In this document: one piece after another, positions 57,364 through 64,000 of the stretch
Numbering within the stretch: position 1 is the stretch's first letter
Layout: each line of letters begins with the position of its first letter
Origin: Desulfomicrobium baculatum DSM 4028
GTDB lineage: Bacteria > Desulfobacterota > Desulfovibrionia > Desulfovibrionales > Desulfomicrobiaceae
NCBI RefSeq assembly: GCF_000023225.1
Contig: NC_013173.1
Span: 1,614,501-1,678,500, forward strand
Direction of reading: 5' to 3'
DNA: 64,000 nucleotides
Program-made: the position numbers and the translations under genes
Notes under the pieces: generated by a model
Told to the model about the DNA's origin: nothing
Database searches by the model: none
What the model saw: the letters and a program-made list of their open reading frames with translations, nothing else

Positions 57364-60300
57364 ATGGAAACACGCACCTCGCACCGCCTTGGGCTCCTGA
57401 AAATCCGGGGATTTTTGCCCTACCTTACTGTCGTCCTGGTCAACGCCATGCTCGACCTGGGGCACAAGATCATCATCCAGAACACGGTCTTCAAGTGCTA
57501 TGACGGATCCACCCAGATTGCGCTGACAGCCCTTGTCAACGCCTGCATCCTGCTGCCCTTCATCATGTTCTTCACGCCTGCCGGATTCCTGGCCGACCGC
57601 TTCTCCAAGCATCGGGTCATGCGCTGGACCGCGGGTCTGGCCATTCCCATGACCGTGCTCATTTACGGCAGTTATCTCTTGGGCTGGTTCGAAGCGGCTT
57701 TTGTCCTGACCCTGATCCTGGCCGCGCAGTCCGCCTTTTATTCCCCGGCGAAATACGGATACATCAAGGAAATGGCCGGCAAGGACAACCTCGGCATGGC
57801 CAACGGCGTGGTCCAAGCCGTGACCATTGTCGCCATCCTGCTGGGCGGCGTCCTCTTTTCCCTTCTGTTCGAGTCCCTCATCGGCGACGCCACGACCAAG
57901 GAAGACATCCTGCACGCCATCGCTCCCAGCGGGCTGCTGCTCATCGCGGGCGCCGTGGCGCAAACCCTAGTGGCCCTGCGCATCCCGCAGTACAAACCCG
58001 GCGACACGACCCTGCACCTTGATTTCAAAACATATGTCCGTGGAGTATACTTAAAGAAGAACTTGAAGAACATCTATGGCCACGAGACCATCTGGCTCTG
58101 CGTGCTCGGCCTGTCGCTCTTCTGGGGGGTCAACCAGGTGCTTTTCGCCGCTTTCGGCGCGCACCTCAAGGATTTCGCGGGCGTGACCTCCACCGTCGTG
58201 GCCCAGGGGCTGCTGGCCATCGGCGGCGTTGGCATCATCGTCGGCTCCATCACCGCCGGACGCCTCTCGCGGACCTATATCGAAACCGGGATCATCCCCC
58301 TGGCCGCGCTCGGCATGACCATCTGTCTGGCCACCATCCCCGGCATGAGCAATATTCCCGCCCTCGGCTGTCTGCTGGCCGTGTACGGATTTTTCGGCGG
58401 TCTCTATGTGGTGCCGCTCAACGCGCTCATTCAGTTCAATGCCAAGGATTCGGACCTGGGCACGATCCTGGCCGGCAACAATTTTTTGCAGAACGTGTTC
58501 ATGCTGGCCTTCCTGTGCATGACGGTGCTGGCTTCCCTGACCGGGCTCTCCAGCGTGCCCATCATCCTGACCCTGGCCGCGATCATGGCTCTGGGTTCGG
58601 TCCACACCCTGCGCAAGCTGCCTCAGTCTTTCATGCGTTTTCTGCTGCGCATCGTCTTTGCCCAGCGCTACCGGCTGGTTGTGACCGGCCTGAAGAACAT
58701 TCCGTCCCAGGGCGGGGTGCTGCTCCTCGGCAACCACACCAGCTGGATCGACTGGGCCGTGCTGCATCTGGCCGTGCCCCGGCCCGTGCGCTTTGTCATG
58801 TCGCGCCATTATTACAGCCGCTGGTATCTGCGCTGGTTCCTGGATCTCTACCGTGTCATCCCCATCTCTTCCGCGGCCAGCAGTTCAGCCTTGCGCACGA
58901 TCACCGAGAACCTCAAGGCCGGCGAATGCGTGGTCCTTTTTCCCGAGGGAGCCATCAGCCGCAACGGCCAGCTCGCGGCCTTCCGGCGCGGCTACTGCAT
59001 CCCGGCGGTCCAGAGCGAATGCACCATCGTGCCCTTCTATCTGCGCGGCCTGTGGGGCAGCAGGTGGTCCGCCGTGAGCAGGCATTTCCGCCGCAACACC
59101 AACGGCGTTCTGGCGCGTGACGTCAATCTGTGCTTCGGCCCTGCCCTGCCTGCCACGGCTACGCCGCAGGAAGTCAAGGACGCCGTGCACCGTCAGTCCA
59201 TCATGGCCTGGCAGGAATTCGCCCGCACCCAGACCTCCATCCCGCAAAGATGGCTGCGCGCGGTCAAACGCGCTCCGGCCAGGCTGGCCGTGGCCGATTC
59301 CGGCGGAGCCCAGGCCACCGGCGAAGAGCTGTTCCTTTCCGCCCTGGCCCTATCCCGCACGCTCAGCGCCCTGCCCGAAAAGGCGGTGGGCATCCTGCTG
59401 CCGCCGGGAGTAAGCGGCGCTGCGGCCAACATGGCCGTGCTCATGGCCGGCAAGACCACCGTCAACCTTGATCCGGGCCTGTCTGCGCCGGCCTTTGCGA
59501 GTTGCCTGCAGCAGGCCGGAATCGGGACGATCTTAAGCACCCGCAAGCATCTTGAAAAATTGCGCGGCCAGGGATGCGCCGGGCTTCATGACGAGCTGCG
59601 TTTCCAGTTCGTGGAAGATTGCCGGACATCCCTGCGCGACACAGCCCTGACTCGCCTCCTGATCCGCCTCCTGCCGGTGGCTCTGCTGCGTTTTGTCCTG
59701 CCTCTGCGCGTCTCGGCCCAAAGTACGGCCGCCATCGTCTTCGTGCCCAGGCAAGAGCCCATGCCCGTTGGCGTGTGCCTTGGACACTCCAGCATCATCA
59801 CCAACGCCCGCCAGATCGCCTCTCTCTTTCCGCCTCGGGGCGACGACGTGCTGCTGACCGCCCTGCCCCTGCATGACGCCCTGGGGCTGACCACGACCAT
59901 GTTTCTGCCCTTGCTCGAATCCGTGCCCATGGCCTGCGCCCATGACCCCTTCGAGGCCCGCAGGATGGGACGGCTGTGCGTCGACTTCGAGGCGACCATG
60001 CTCTGCGCCGATCCCGCGATGCTTGAGGCGTACATCGTCAGCCCCGCGCTGCACCCGCTGATGTTCGCGTCCCTGCGCTCCGTACTGTCGGGCGGACTGG
60101 CGCTCTCCGATTACTGCGTGCAGGCCTTCCGCCAAAAATTCGGACTCATCGTCCATGACGGCTACGGCACCACCGAGACAACGCCCGTGGCGACCGTCAA
60201 TGCCCCCGATGTGCTCAATCCCCTGGACCTGAACATCCAGCAGGGCCGCAAACCCGGCACCGTGGGGCTGCCCCTGCCCGGCTCCGCCCTGCGCATCGTG

Positions 60301-60513
60301 CACCCGCAGACCCTGACGGACCTGCCCCATGGCGAGAGCGGCCGCATTCTTATCGGCGGAACCCAGGTCATGCAAGGCTACCTGGGCCGCGACGACCTGA
60401 CCGCAAAAGCCATCGTCGAAGCGGACGGCATCCGCTGGTTCATCACCCAGGACACAGGACGACTGGACGAAGACGGCTTTCTGATTCTGGAAATCGGACC
60501 AAAGCGGTCTTGA
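57364..60513 (+). CDS. LplT-PlsC-Aas fusion with a degenerate, truncated adenylation domain
   Basis: The protein is 1049 residues. Residues 1-420 are an MFS transporter of the LplT lysophospholipid flippase type (LVNAMLDLGHKIIIQNTVFK; NAKDSDLGTILAGNNFLQN). Residues about 425-640 are a PlsC-type acyltransferase with NHTSWID and FPEGAISRNG intact. Residues about 650-1049 resemble the acyl-ACP synthetase part of Aas. Two oddities: the ATP-binding P-loop of the family is replaced by FVPRQEPMPVGVCLGHSSII, and the protein stops right after DEDGFLILEIG, where relatives continue for roughly 90 residues including the catalytic Lys. The adenylation half is therefore probably inactive, while the flippase and acyltransferase could still remodel lysophospholipids. 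Confidence 0.9.
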   Translation: METRTSHRLGLLKIRGFLPYLTVVLVNAMLDLGHKIIIQNTVFKCYDGSTQIALTALVNACILLPFIMFFTPAGFLADRFSKHRVMRWTAGLAIPMTVLIYGSYLLGWFEAAFVLTLILAAQSAFYSPAKYGYIKEMAGKDNLGMANGVVQAVTIVAILLGGVLFSLLFESLIGDATTKEDILHAIAPSGLLLIAGAVAQTLVALRIPQYKPGDTTLHLDFKTYVRGVYLKKNLKNIYGHETIWLCVLGLSLFWGVNQVLFAAFGAHLKDFAGVTSTVVAQGLLAIGGVGIIVGSITAGRLSRTYIETGIIPLAALGMTICLATIPGMSNIPALGCLLAVYGFFGGLYVVPLNALIQFNAKDSDLGTILAGNNFLQNVFMLAFLCMTVLASLTGLSSVPIILTLAAIMALGSVHTLRKLPQSFMRFLLRIVFAQRYRLVVTGLKNIPSQGGVLLLGNHTSWIDWAVLHLAVPRPVRFVMSRHYYSRWYLRWFLDLYRVIPISSAASSSALRTITENLKAGECVVLFPEGAISRNGQLAAFRRGYCIPAVQSECTIVPFYLRGLWGSRWSAVSRHFRRNTNGVLARDVNLCFGPALPATATPQEVKDAVHRQSIMAWQEFARTQTSIPQRWLRAVKRAPARLAVADSGGAQATGEELFLSALALSRTLSALPEKAVGILLPPGVSGAAANMAVLMAGKTTVNLDPGLSAPAFASCLQQAGIGTILSTRKHLEKLRGQGCAGLHDELRFQFVEDCRTSLRDTALTRLLIRLLPVALLRFVLPLRVSAQSTAAIVFVPRQEPMPVGVCLGHSSIITNARQIASLFPPRGDDVLLTALPLHDALGLTTTMFLPLLESVPMACAHDPFEARRMGRLCVDFEATMLCADPAMLEAYIVSPALHPLMFASLRSVLSGGLALSDYCVQAFRQKFGLIVHDGYGTTETTPVATVNAPDVLNPLDLNIQQGRKPGTVGLPLPGSALRIVHPQTLTDLPHGESGRILIGGTQVMQGYLGRDDLTAKAIVEADGIRWFITQDTGRLDEDGFLILEIGPKRS

Positions 60514-60578
60514 ATTTTGCAACGCATCGATTTAGGGCACGCACCTGTCAACACCGACAGCAAAAGCCCAGGAGAAAC

Positions 60579-60776
60579 ATGATTACTGTCCGCCTTGAAC
60601 CCGAAAACCGGGAACTGACCATCGACCGCGCCGCCACGGTCACCCAGCTTCTGCACAAACTCGGACGCAAGCCCGGCCGGGCCCTTGTCATCCGCAACGG
60701 CGGGCTGCTCACTCCGGATCTGAACCTCAAAGACGGCGACCACGTCATCGTGCGCGACGTCGGATCGAAGGGATAG
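60579..60776 (+). CDS. TtuB/MoaD-like small sulfur-carrier protein
   Basis: The 65-residue protein has a ubiquitin-like beta-grasp pattern (MITVRLEPENRELTI; ATVTQLLHKLGRKPGRALV; LKDGDHVIVRDV). It starts after CAGGAG and lies 4 bases before the TtuA-like gene. Sulfur carriers of this family normally end in Gly-Gly; here the C-terminus is Gly-Ser-Lys-Gly, so it may be processed, use another mechanism, or be non-catalytic. Function is inferred from the neighbour. Confidence 0.85.
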   Translation: MITVRLEPENRELTIDRAATVTQLLHKLGRKPGRALVIRNGGLLTPDLNLKDGDHVIVRDVGSKG

Positions 60777-60780
60777 CCAT

Positions 60781-61719
60781 ATGAAATGCAAACGCTGCCA
60801 GATCCCCGCCGTTGTCGCCCTGCCCAGCCACCACACCGCTTTCTGCAAGGACTGCTTTCTTGTCTTCGCCCGCAGGCTGGTGGAACGGGCCATCAAGGAA
60901 CACGGCATGTTCACCTTCGATGACCGCATCCTCATCGCCATCTCCGGCGGCAAGGATTCCCTGGCCCTGGCCTGGCAATTGAAGGATCTCGGCTACAACA
61001 TCGAAGGCCTGCACATCGACCTCGGCATCCCTGAATCATCGCCCATCGCGCGGAGCTACGCCGAGCGTTTCTGCGCGATGGGCGAGATTCCCCTGCACGT
61101 TATCGAGACGGCCAAATTGGGACTGGCCATGTGCGACGTCAAGCGCCGGGTCAAACGCCCCATCTGCTCCGTCTGCGGACAGACCAAGCGCTACCTGTTC
61201 AACAAGTTCGCCCAGGAGAACGGCTTCACGGTCCTGGCCACGGGGCACAATCTCGACGACGAAACCTCGCGCCTTTTCGCCAACGTCATGCGCTGGGATG
61301 TGGAGTTTCTGAGCGACCAGGGGCCGGTCATGCCTGCCGAGAAAGGGTTCGCCAAGAAGGTCAAGCCGCTTTTTCGCCTGACCGAATTCGAGACCGCGAA
61401 CCTCTGCTTTCTGGCCGGCATCGACTATGGCTACGCGCCATGCCCCTACAGCTCCAAGGCCAGCTTTCCCATCTACAAAAACCTGCTGGCCGATCTGGAA
61501 GACATCCAGCCGGGACGCAAGATCCGCTTTTATGACGGGTTTTTAAAAGATGGCCGCCAGGGCTTTGCCCCGCGAGGCGAAACGAGCGTGGACATCCAGC
61601 CCTGCACGACCTGCGGATATCCGACCTCTGCCGGGGAATGCGGCTTTTGCCGTCTGACGGCGACGATGAACGAAGATGACGGGAAGCGTGAGACGCGCGA
61701 CGTGAAGCGTAAAGCGTAA
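60781..61719 (+). CDS. TtuA-family tRNA 2-thiolation ATPase
   Basis: This 312-residue protein has an N-terminal zinc site (CKRC, CKDC) and a PP-loop AISGGKDSLALAWQL that binds ATP. The CSVCGQTKRYLF cysteine motif binds the catalytic iron-sulfur cluster, and a second zinc ribbon CTTCGYPTSAGECGFC lies near the C-terminus. This is the TtuA/TtcA-like family that puts sulfur on tRNA (for example 2-thio-ribothymidine). Its partner is the small beta-grasp gene 4 bases upstream. The last residues (KRETRDVKRKA) are encoded by a short degenerate repeat. Confidence 0.93.
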   Translation: MKCKRCQIPAVVALPSHHTAFCKDCFLVFARRLVERAIKEHGMFTFDDRILIAISGGKDSLALAWQLKDLGYNIEGLHIDLGIPESSPIARSYAERFCAMGEIPLHVIETAKLGLAMCDVKRRVKRPICSVCGQTKRYLFNKFAQENGFTVLATGHNLDDETSRLFANVMRWDVEFLSDQGPVMPAEKGFAKKVKPLFRLTEFETANLCFLAGIDYGYAPCPYSSKASFPIYKNLLADLEDIQPGRKIRFYDGFLKDGRQGFAPRGETSVDIQPCTTCGYPTSAGECGFCRLTATMNEDDGKRETRDVKRKA

Positions 61720-61784
61720 AAGCGGGAGGCGTGAAGCGGGAATGAAGTGGCTCGTGCCGACCGCTCACCTCTCCCTGAATCTGA

Positions 61785-62792
61785 TCACTTGCAAACCGTA
61801 GTGTTGCGACCGCATTTCTTGGCCGCGTACATATTCTGGTCGGCCCGGTCCACGAGGTCCGAGACGGATTCTCCGGGACAGTAGCTGGTCACTCCCAGGC
61901 TCAGCGAAACATGGACACCCTGCGCATTTTTCGGGTAAAAGGAATGTTCGAAAAAAGTGGTCCGGATGCGTTCGGCCACTCTGGCGGCTTCTTCGCGGGG
62001 TGTTTCCGGCAGCACGATGATAAACTCCTCCCCCCCGTAGCGGTAGGCCGAGTCCGCGTCGCGGATCAGTTTCTGAATGAGGCGGCCCAGCTCCGCGAGC
62101 ACGGCGTCGCCGCATAAATGCCCGTAGGTGTCGTTGTACCGCTTGAATTTGTCGATATCTATGACGCACAGGGATAGCGGGCTGTTGTAGCGCGTGGCCC
62201 GTTCCACCTCGGCCTGCACCTGCCGGAAGAAATGGCGTGCATTGTAAAGCCCTGTCAGTTCGTCGGTCAAACTCAGCTCCTTGTAGCGCATCTCGCTGCG
62301 CCGCAGATCCTCCTCGATGCGTTTGCGGGCGATGATCTCCTGACGTAATTCAGCGGTTCGACGCTGCACCTCTTCTTCCAGATGTTCCCGGTAAAGCCTG
62401 TTTTCCCTCTTCAAATGCACCTTTTCAATGCTTTTGTTCACGGAGTGCAGCACGAATTCCAGATTGAGAAAGGGCTTGACCAGAAAATCCCACGCGCCCC
62501 GGCGCAAGCTCTCGATGGCGTCGTCGGTGGACCCGACCCCGGAAATGACAATGAGGCCCGTTTCGTCATCCCGGGAAGAAATATGCTTGAGCACGTCCAA
62601 TCCGGACAGGTCCGGCAGCTTGAGATCAAGAAGCACCAGATCCGGAAGTTCGGAGTTGTACAGGTCGAGGGCCTTGGTGCCCGTATCGGCCAGAATGACC
62701 TCGTGACCTTGTTCGCGCAAAAAGTCGCCGAGCAACTCAAGCAACGTCGGTTCGTCATCGACAAGCAGGATACGGGCTTTCTGTGGGCTCAT
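61785..62792 (-). CDS. Receiver-GGDEF response regulator
   Basis: The protein is 335 residues. A response-regulator receiver (ILLVDDEPTLLELL; phospho-Asp in LVLLDLKLPDLSG near residue 56; conserved Lys in FLVKPF) is joined through a coiled coil to a GGDEF domain with RYGGEEF. The RxxD I-site is RDAD. This is the PleD-like diguanylate cyclase layout: phosphorylation should promote dimers and c-di-GMP synthesis. The cognate kinase is not adjacent. Confidence 0.95.
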   Translation of the reverse strand: MSPQKARILLVDDEPTLLELLGDFLREQGHEVILADTGTKALDLYNSELPDLVLLDLKLPDLSGLDVLKHISSRDDETGLIVISGVGSTDDAIESLRRGAWDFLVKPFLNLEFVLHSVNKSIEKVHLKRENRLYREHLEEEVQRRTAELRQEIIARKRIEEDLRRSEMRYKELSLTDELTGLYNARHFFRQVQAEVERATRYNSPLSLCVIDIDKFKRYNDTYGHLCGDAVLAELGRLIQKLIRDADSAYRYGGEEFIIVLPETPREEAARVAERIRTTFFEHSFYPKNAQGVHVSLSLGVTSYCPGESVSDLVDRADQNMYAAKKCGRNTTVCK

Positions 62793-63004
62793 ATTCAGGC
62801 CGGGGTTACAAGTGTATAGAAACGGATTACTGATAAACCGTATGAGATGTAAGACACAAGCATCTTTTTCCTGGATGACGAAGTTCCCGGCAGACGGCGA
62901 TTCCCGGGATTTCAGGGACAGCCATCACCAAAATCCCGCTGCCCCGGACATTGACATCGATAAAATCAATAACTACTCCCTTACCCACATCAAAGGAGGA
63001 TTCC

Positions 63005-63316
63005 ATGTTCGAACTTACAAAGGCTGCCAAAGAGCAGCTTGATATGCACTTCGCAGGCAAAGAAGTGTCCCCGATCCGGGTCTACATGGCTGCCGGCTGA
63101 GGCGGGCCTCGCTTGGCGCTTGCTCTGGATGAGCAAAAAGACAACGACGTAGTACACGAAATTGACGGATACAAATTCCTGGTTGAAACTGCCCTGATGG
63201 ACGAGTCGAAACCCATTTCGGTGGAATTCCACCCGCACATGGGTTTCAACATCAAGTCCGGGCTTAAAGCGAGTTCTTCGGGATCTGGCTGCTCTTCCTG
63301 CACTTCCTGCGGTTAA
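63005..63316 (+). CDS. HesB/IscA-like selenoprotein
   Basis: The frame is 104 codons with one internal TGA at 63098-63100, residue 32, in the context AAG-Sec-GGPRLALALDE. Reading TGA as selenocysteine keeps the frame continuous to TAA at 63314. The C-terminus has a CSSC/CTSCG cluster. This is the known HesB-like selenoprotein family of anaerobic bacteria, probably involved in iron-sulfur or metal handling. A hairpin at 63120-63136 downstream of the TGA can act as bacterial SECIS. AAAGGAGG precedes the start. Confidence 0.9.
63120..63136 (+). promoter_or_regulatory. Candidate bacterial SECIS element
   Basis: TTGCTC-TGGAT-GAGCAA forms a perfect 6-bp stem whose loop begins 26 bases after the TGA, within the spacing used by SelB. 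The loop contains G residues, as expected. Confidence 0.65.
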
Positions 63317-63336
63317 GACTCAGCTTTTCGAAGACC

Positions 63337-63375
63337 AAAAGGGCTGTCCGTAACGGGCGGCCCTTTTGTTTTGCA
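63337..63375 (+). terminator. Terminator after the selenoprotein gene
   Basis: AAAAGGGC and GCCCTTTT arms with inner G-T pairs form a stem around TAAC, followed by a T-rich run. Confidence 0.85.
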
Positions 63376-63508
63376 CGGTCATTCCAGCCTTCCGCTCCTC
63401 TGCCCGGGCTGGTCTCAAGGAAATTTCACTTTTTTTCATTTTCTGCGAAAAAAGTCTTTGACAGCGGGCATGTGGCTCTATAAAGACTGTTTCTCGTTGG
63501 ACGGGACG

Positions 63509-63584
63509 GGGCGGTTAGCTCAGCTGGGAGAGCGTCGGCCTTACAAGCCGAGGGTCATAGGTTCGATCCCTGTACCGCCCACCA
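63509..63584 (+). tRNA. tRNA-Val(UAC)
   Basis: A 76-base cloverleaf with encoded CCA. The acceptor GGGCGGT pairs with ACCGCCC, the D-arm is GCTC/GAGC, the anticodon loop CTTACAA carries TAC, and the T-loop is GGTTCGATCCC-like. Confidence 0.97.
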
Positions 63585-63598
63585 CGAAGACAAAATGC

Positions 63599-63675
<77 letters not shown>

Positions 63676-63686
63676 TTAGAGAACAA

Positions 63687-63720
63687 GGGATTTCAGTCGA
63701 AAGGCTGAAATCCCTTTTTT
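63687..63720 (+). terminator. Terminator after the tRNA pair
   Basis: GGGATTTCAG and CTGAAATCCC form a perfect 10-bp stem with a TCGAAAGG loop, followed by six T residues. Confidence 0.95.
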
Positions 63721-63899
63721 CTGTTGTGGGTTCCGCTGTGGGTTTATGTGATTCCAGCGACCTGTTTTTCGACTATGAACGAAAGGCCATCCGGTGACGG
63801 GCGGCTTTTTTTGTAACGATGATTGCACAATAAGTTCCAGTTCTGAGAGAGTCAGAAAATGGTAAGATTCAAGATTCAAGATCTGATAACCATACAAAA

Positions 63900-63975
63900 G
63901 GACACCTCCGAAAATAGCAGGTGACCGATTCCTCTGCTATATAGGAGTTGGCAAACACTCGTATCGGAGGTGTCC
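63900..63975 (+). promoter_or_regulatory. Hairpin sequestering the transposase ribosome-binding site
   Basis: GGACACCTCCGA (63900-63911) and TCGGAGGTGTCC (63964-63975) are perfect complements of 12 bases. The GGAGG in the second arm is the ribosome-binding site of the gene starting at 63977. If the arms pair in the mRNA, translation is blocked. The enclosed 52 bases could also be part of a non-coding end of the element. Confidence 0.7.
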
Positions 63976-63976
63976 A

Positions 63977-64000
63977 ATGGCTATATACGCAGGAATCGAT
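63977..64000 (+). CDS. Probable IS110-type transposase, first codons only
   Basis: Eight codons (MAIYAGID) are visible before the right window edge. The start matches the opening of IS110/IS1111-type transposases, which begin with a short stretch ending in Gly-Ile-Asp, the first acidic residue of their DEDD site. The assignment rests on very little sequence and the adjacent hairpin, so it is tentative. Confidence 0.45.

Noticed and set aside
63098-63100. Nonsense mutation or pseudogene in the HesB-like gene
   Set aside because: The frame continues without change after the TGA, the context matches known selenocysteine sites, and a hairpin lies at the correct distance.

Overview
The window looks like a stretch of chromosome from a sulfate-reducing deltaproteobacterium (Desulfovibrionales; a Desulfomicrobium-like organism is my best guess, from gene content only). 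The clues are GC-rich coding sequence, an anaerobic glycerol-3-phosphate dehydrogenase whose electron-accepting part resembles heterodisulfide-reductase subunits with a c-type haem motif, a HesB-like selenoprotein read through an in-frame TGA, and a DHH/CBS/tRNA-nucleotidyltransferase fusion. No database search was possible, so the taxonomic statement is inference.

Layout. 1-1047: the start of a CheR-type methyltransferase (minus strand, cut by the window edge) diverges from cheD. 1048-1716: an intergenic region whose second half is extremely A+T rich. 1717-4137: a sigma-54-dependent regulator with three PAS domains. 4217-8227: a 4.0-kb mobile unit with 28-bp ends matching at 27 positions, an exact 8-bp target duplication, an ISL3-family transposase and a hybrid sensor histidine kinase as passenger. 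It sits beside a strong hairpin that probably terminates the glycerol operon. 8295-22368: a glycerol regulon, made of glpK, HdrB- and HdrC-like proteins, glpB and glpA on the minus strand, then divergent glpR and the glycerol ABC transporter glpSTPQ-DUF2160-glpV, with shared candidate GlpR operators.

22490-35020: housekeeping genes: a CinA-type domain protein, rlmH, a PilZ/ribbon-helix-helix/ParA cluster, topB with a receiver-like protein, a transaldolase-like aldolase, folK, xerD and the nuclease/tRNA-nucleotidyltransferase fusion. 35114-37452: a polar amino-acid ABC transporter. 37455-44839: HIT protein, lapA, a sugar epimerase, lapB, mutS, a lipoprotein and lysA. 44954-49485: a metal-efflux permease with an ArsR/CadC repressor, a diguanylate cyclase, an AraC regulator and an EamA exporter. 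49526-50246: a HepT/MntA toxin-antitoxin pair. 50402-56672: citrate synthase, a Pat-type acetyltransferase and divergent acs, which together form an acetate/acetyl-CoA unit. 56788-60513: a TetR regulator and an LplT-PlsC-Aas fusion whose adenylation domain looks degenerate and truncated. 60579-61719: a TtuB/TtuA-like tRNA thiolation pair. 61785-63316: a GGDEF response regulator and the HesB-like selenoprotein. 63509-63675: tRNA-Val(UAC) and tRNA-Asp(GUC). The window ends in the first codons of a probable IS110-type transposase whose ribosome-binding site lies inside a 12-bp perfect hairpin.

The most novel-looking items are the kinase-carrying ISL3 unit, the split haem-containing GlpC replacement, the degenerate Aas fusion, the receiver with Glu in place of the phospho-acceptor Asp, and the sulfur-carrier-like protein without a C-terminal Gly-Gly.
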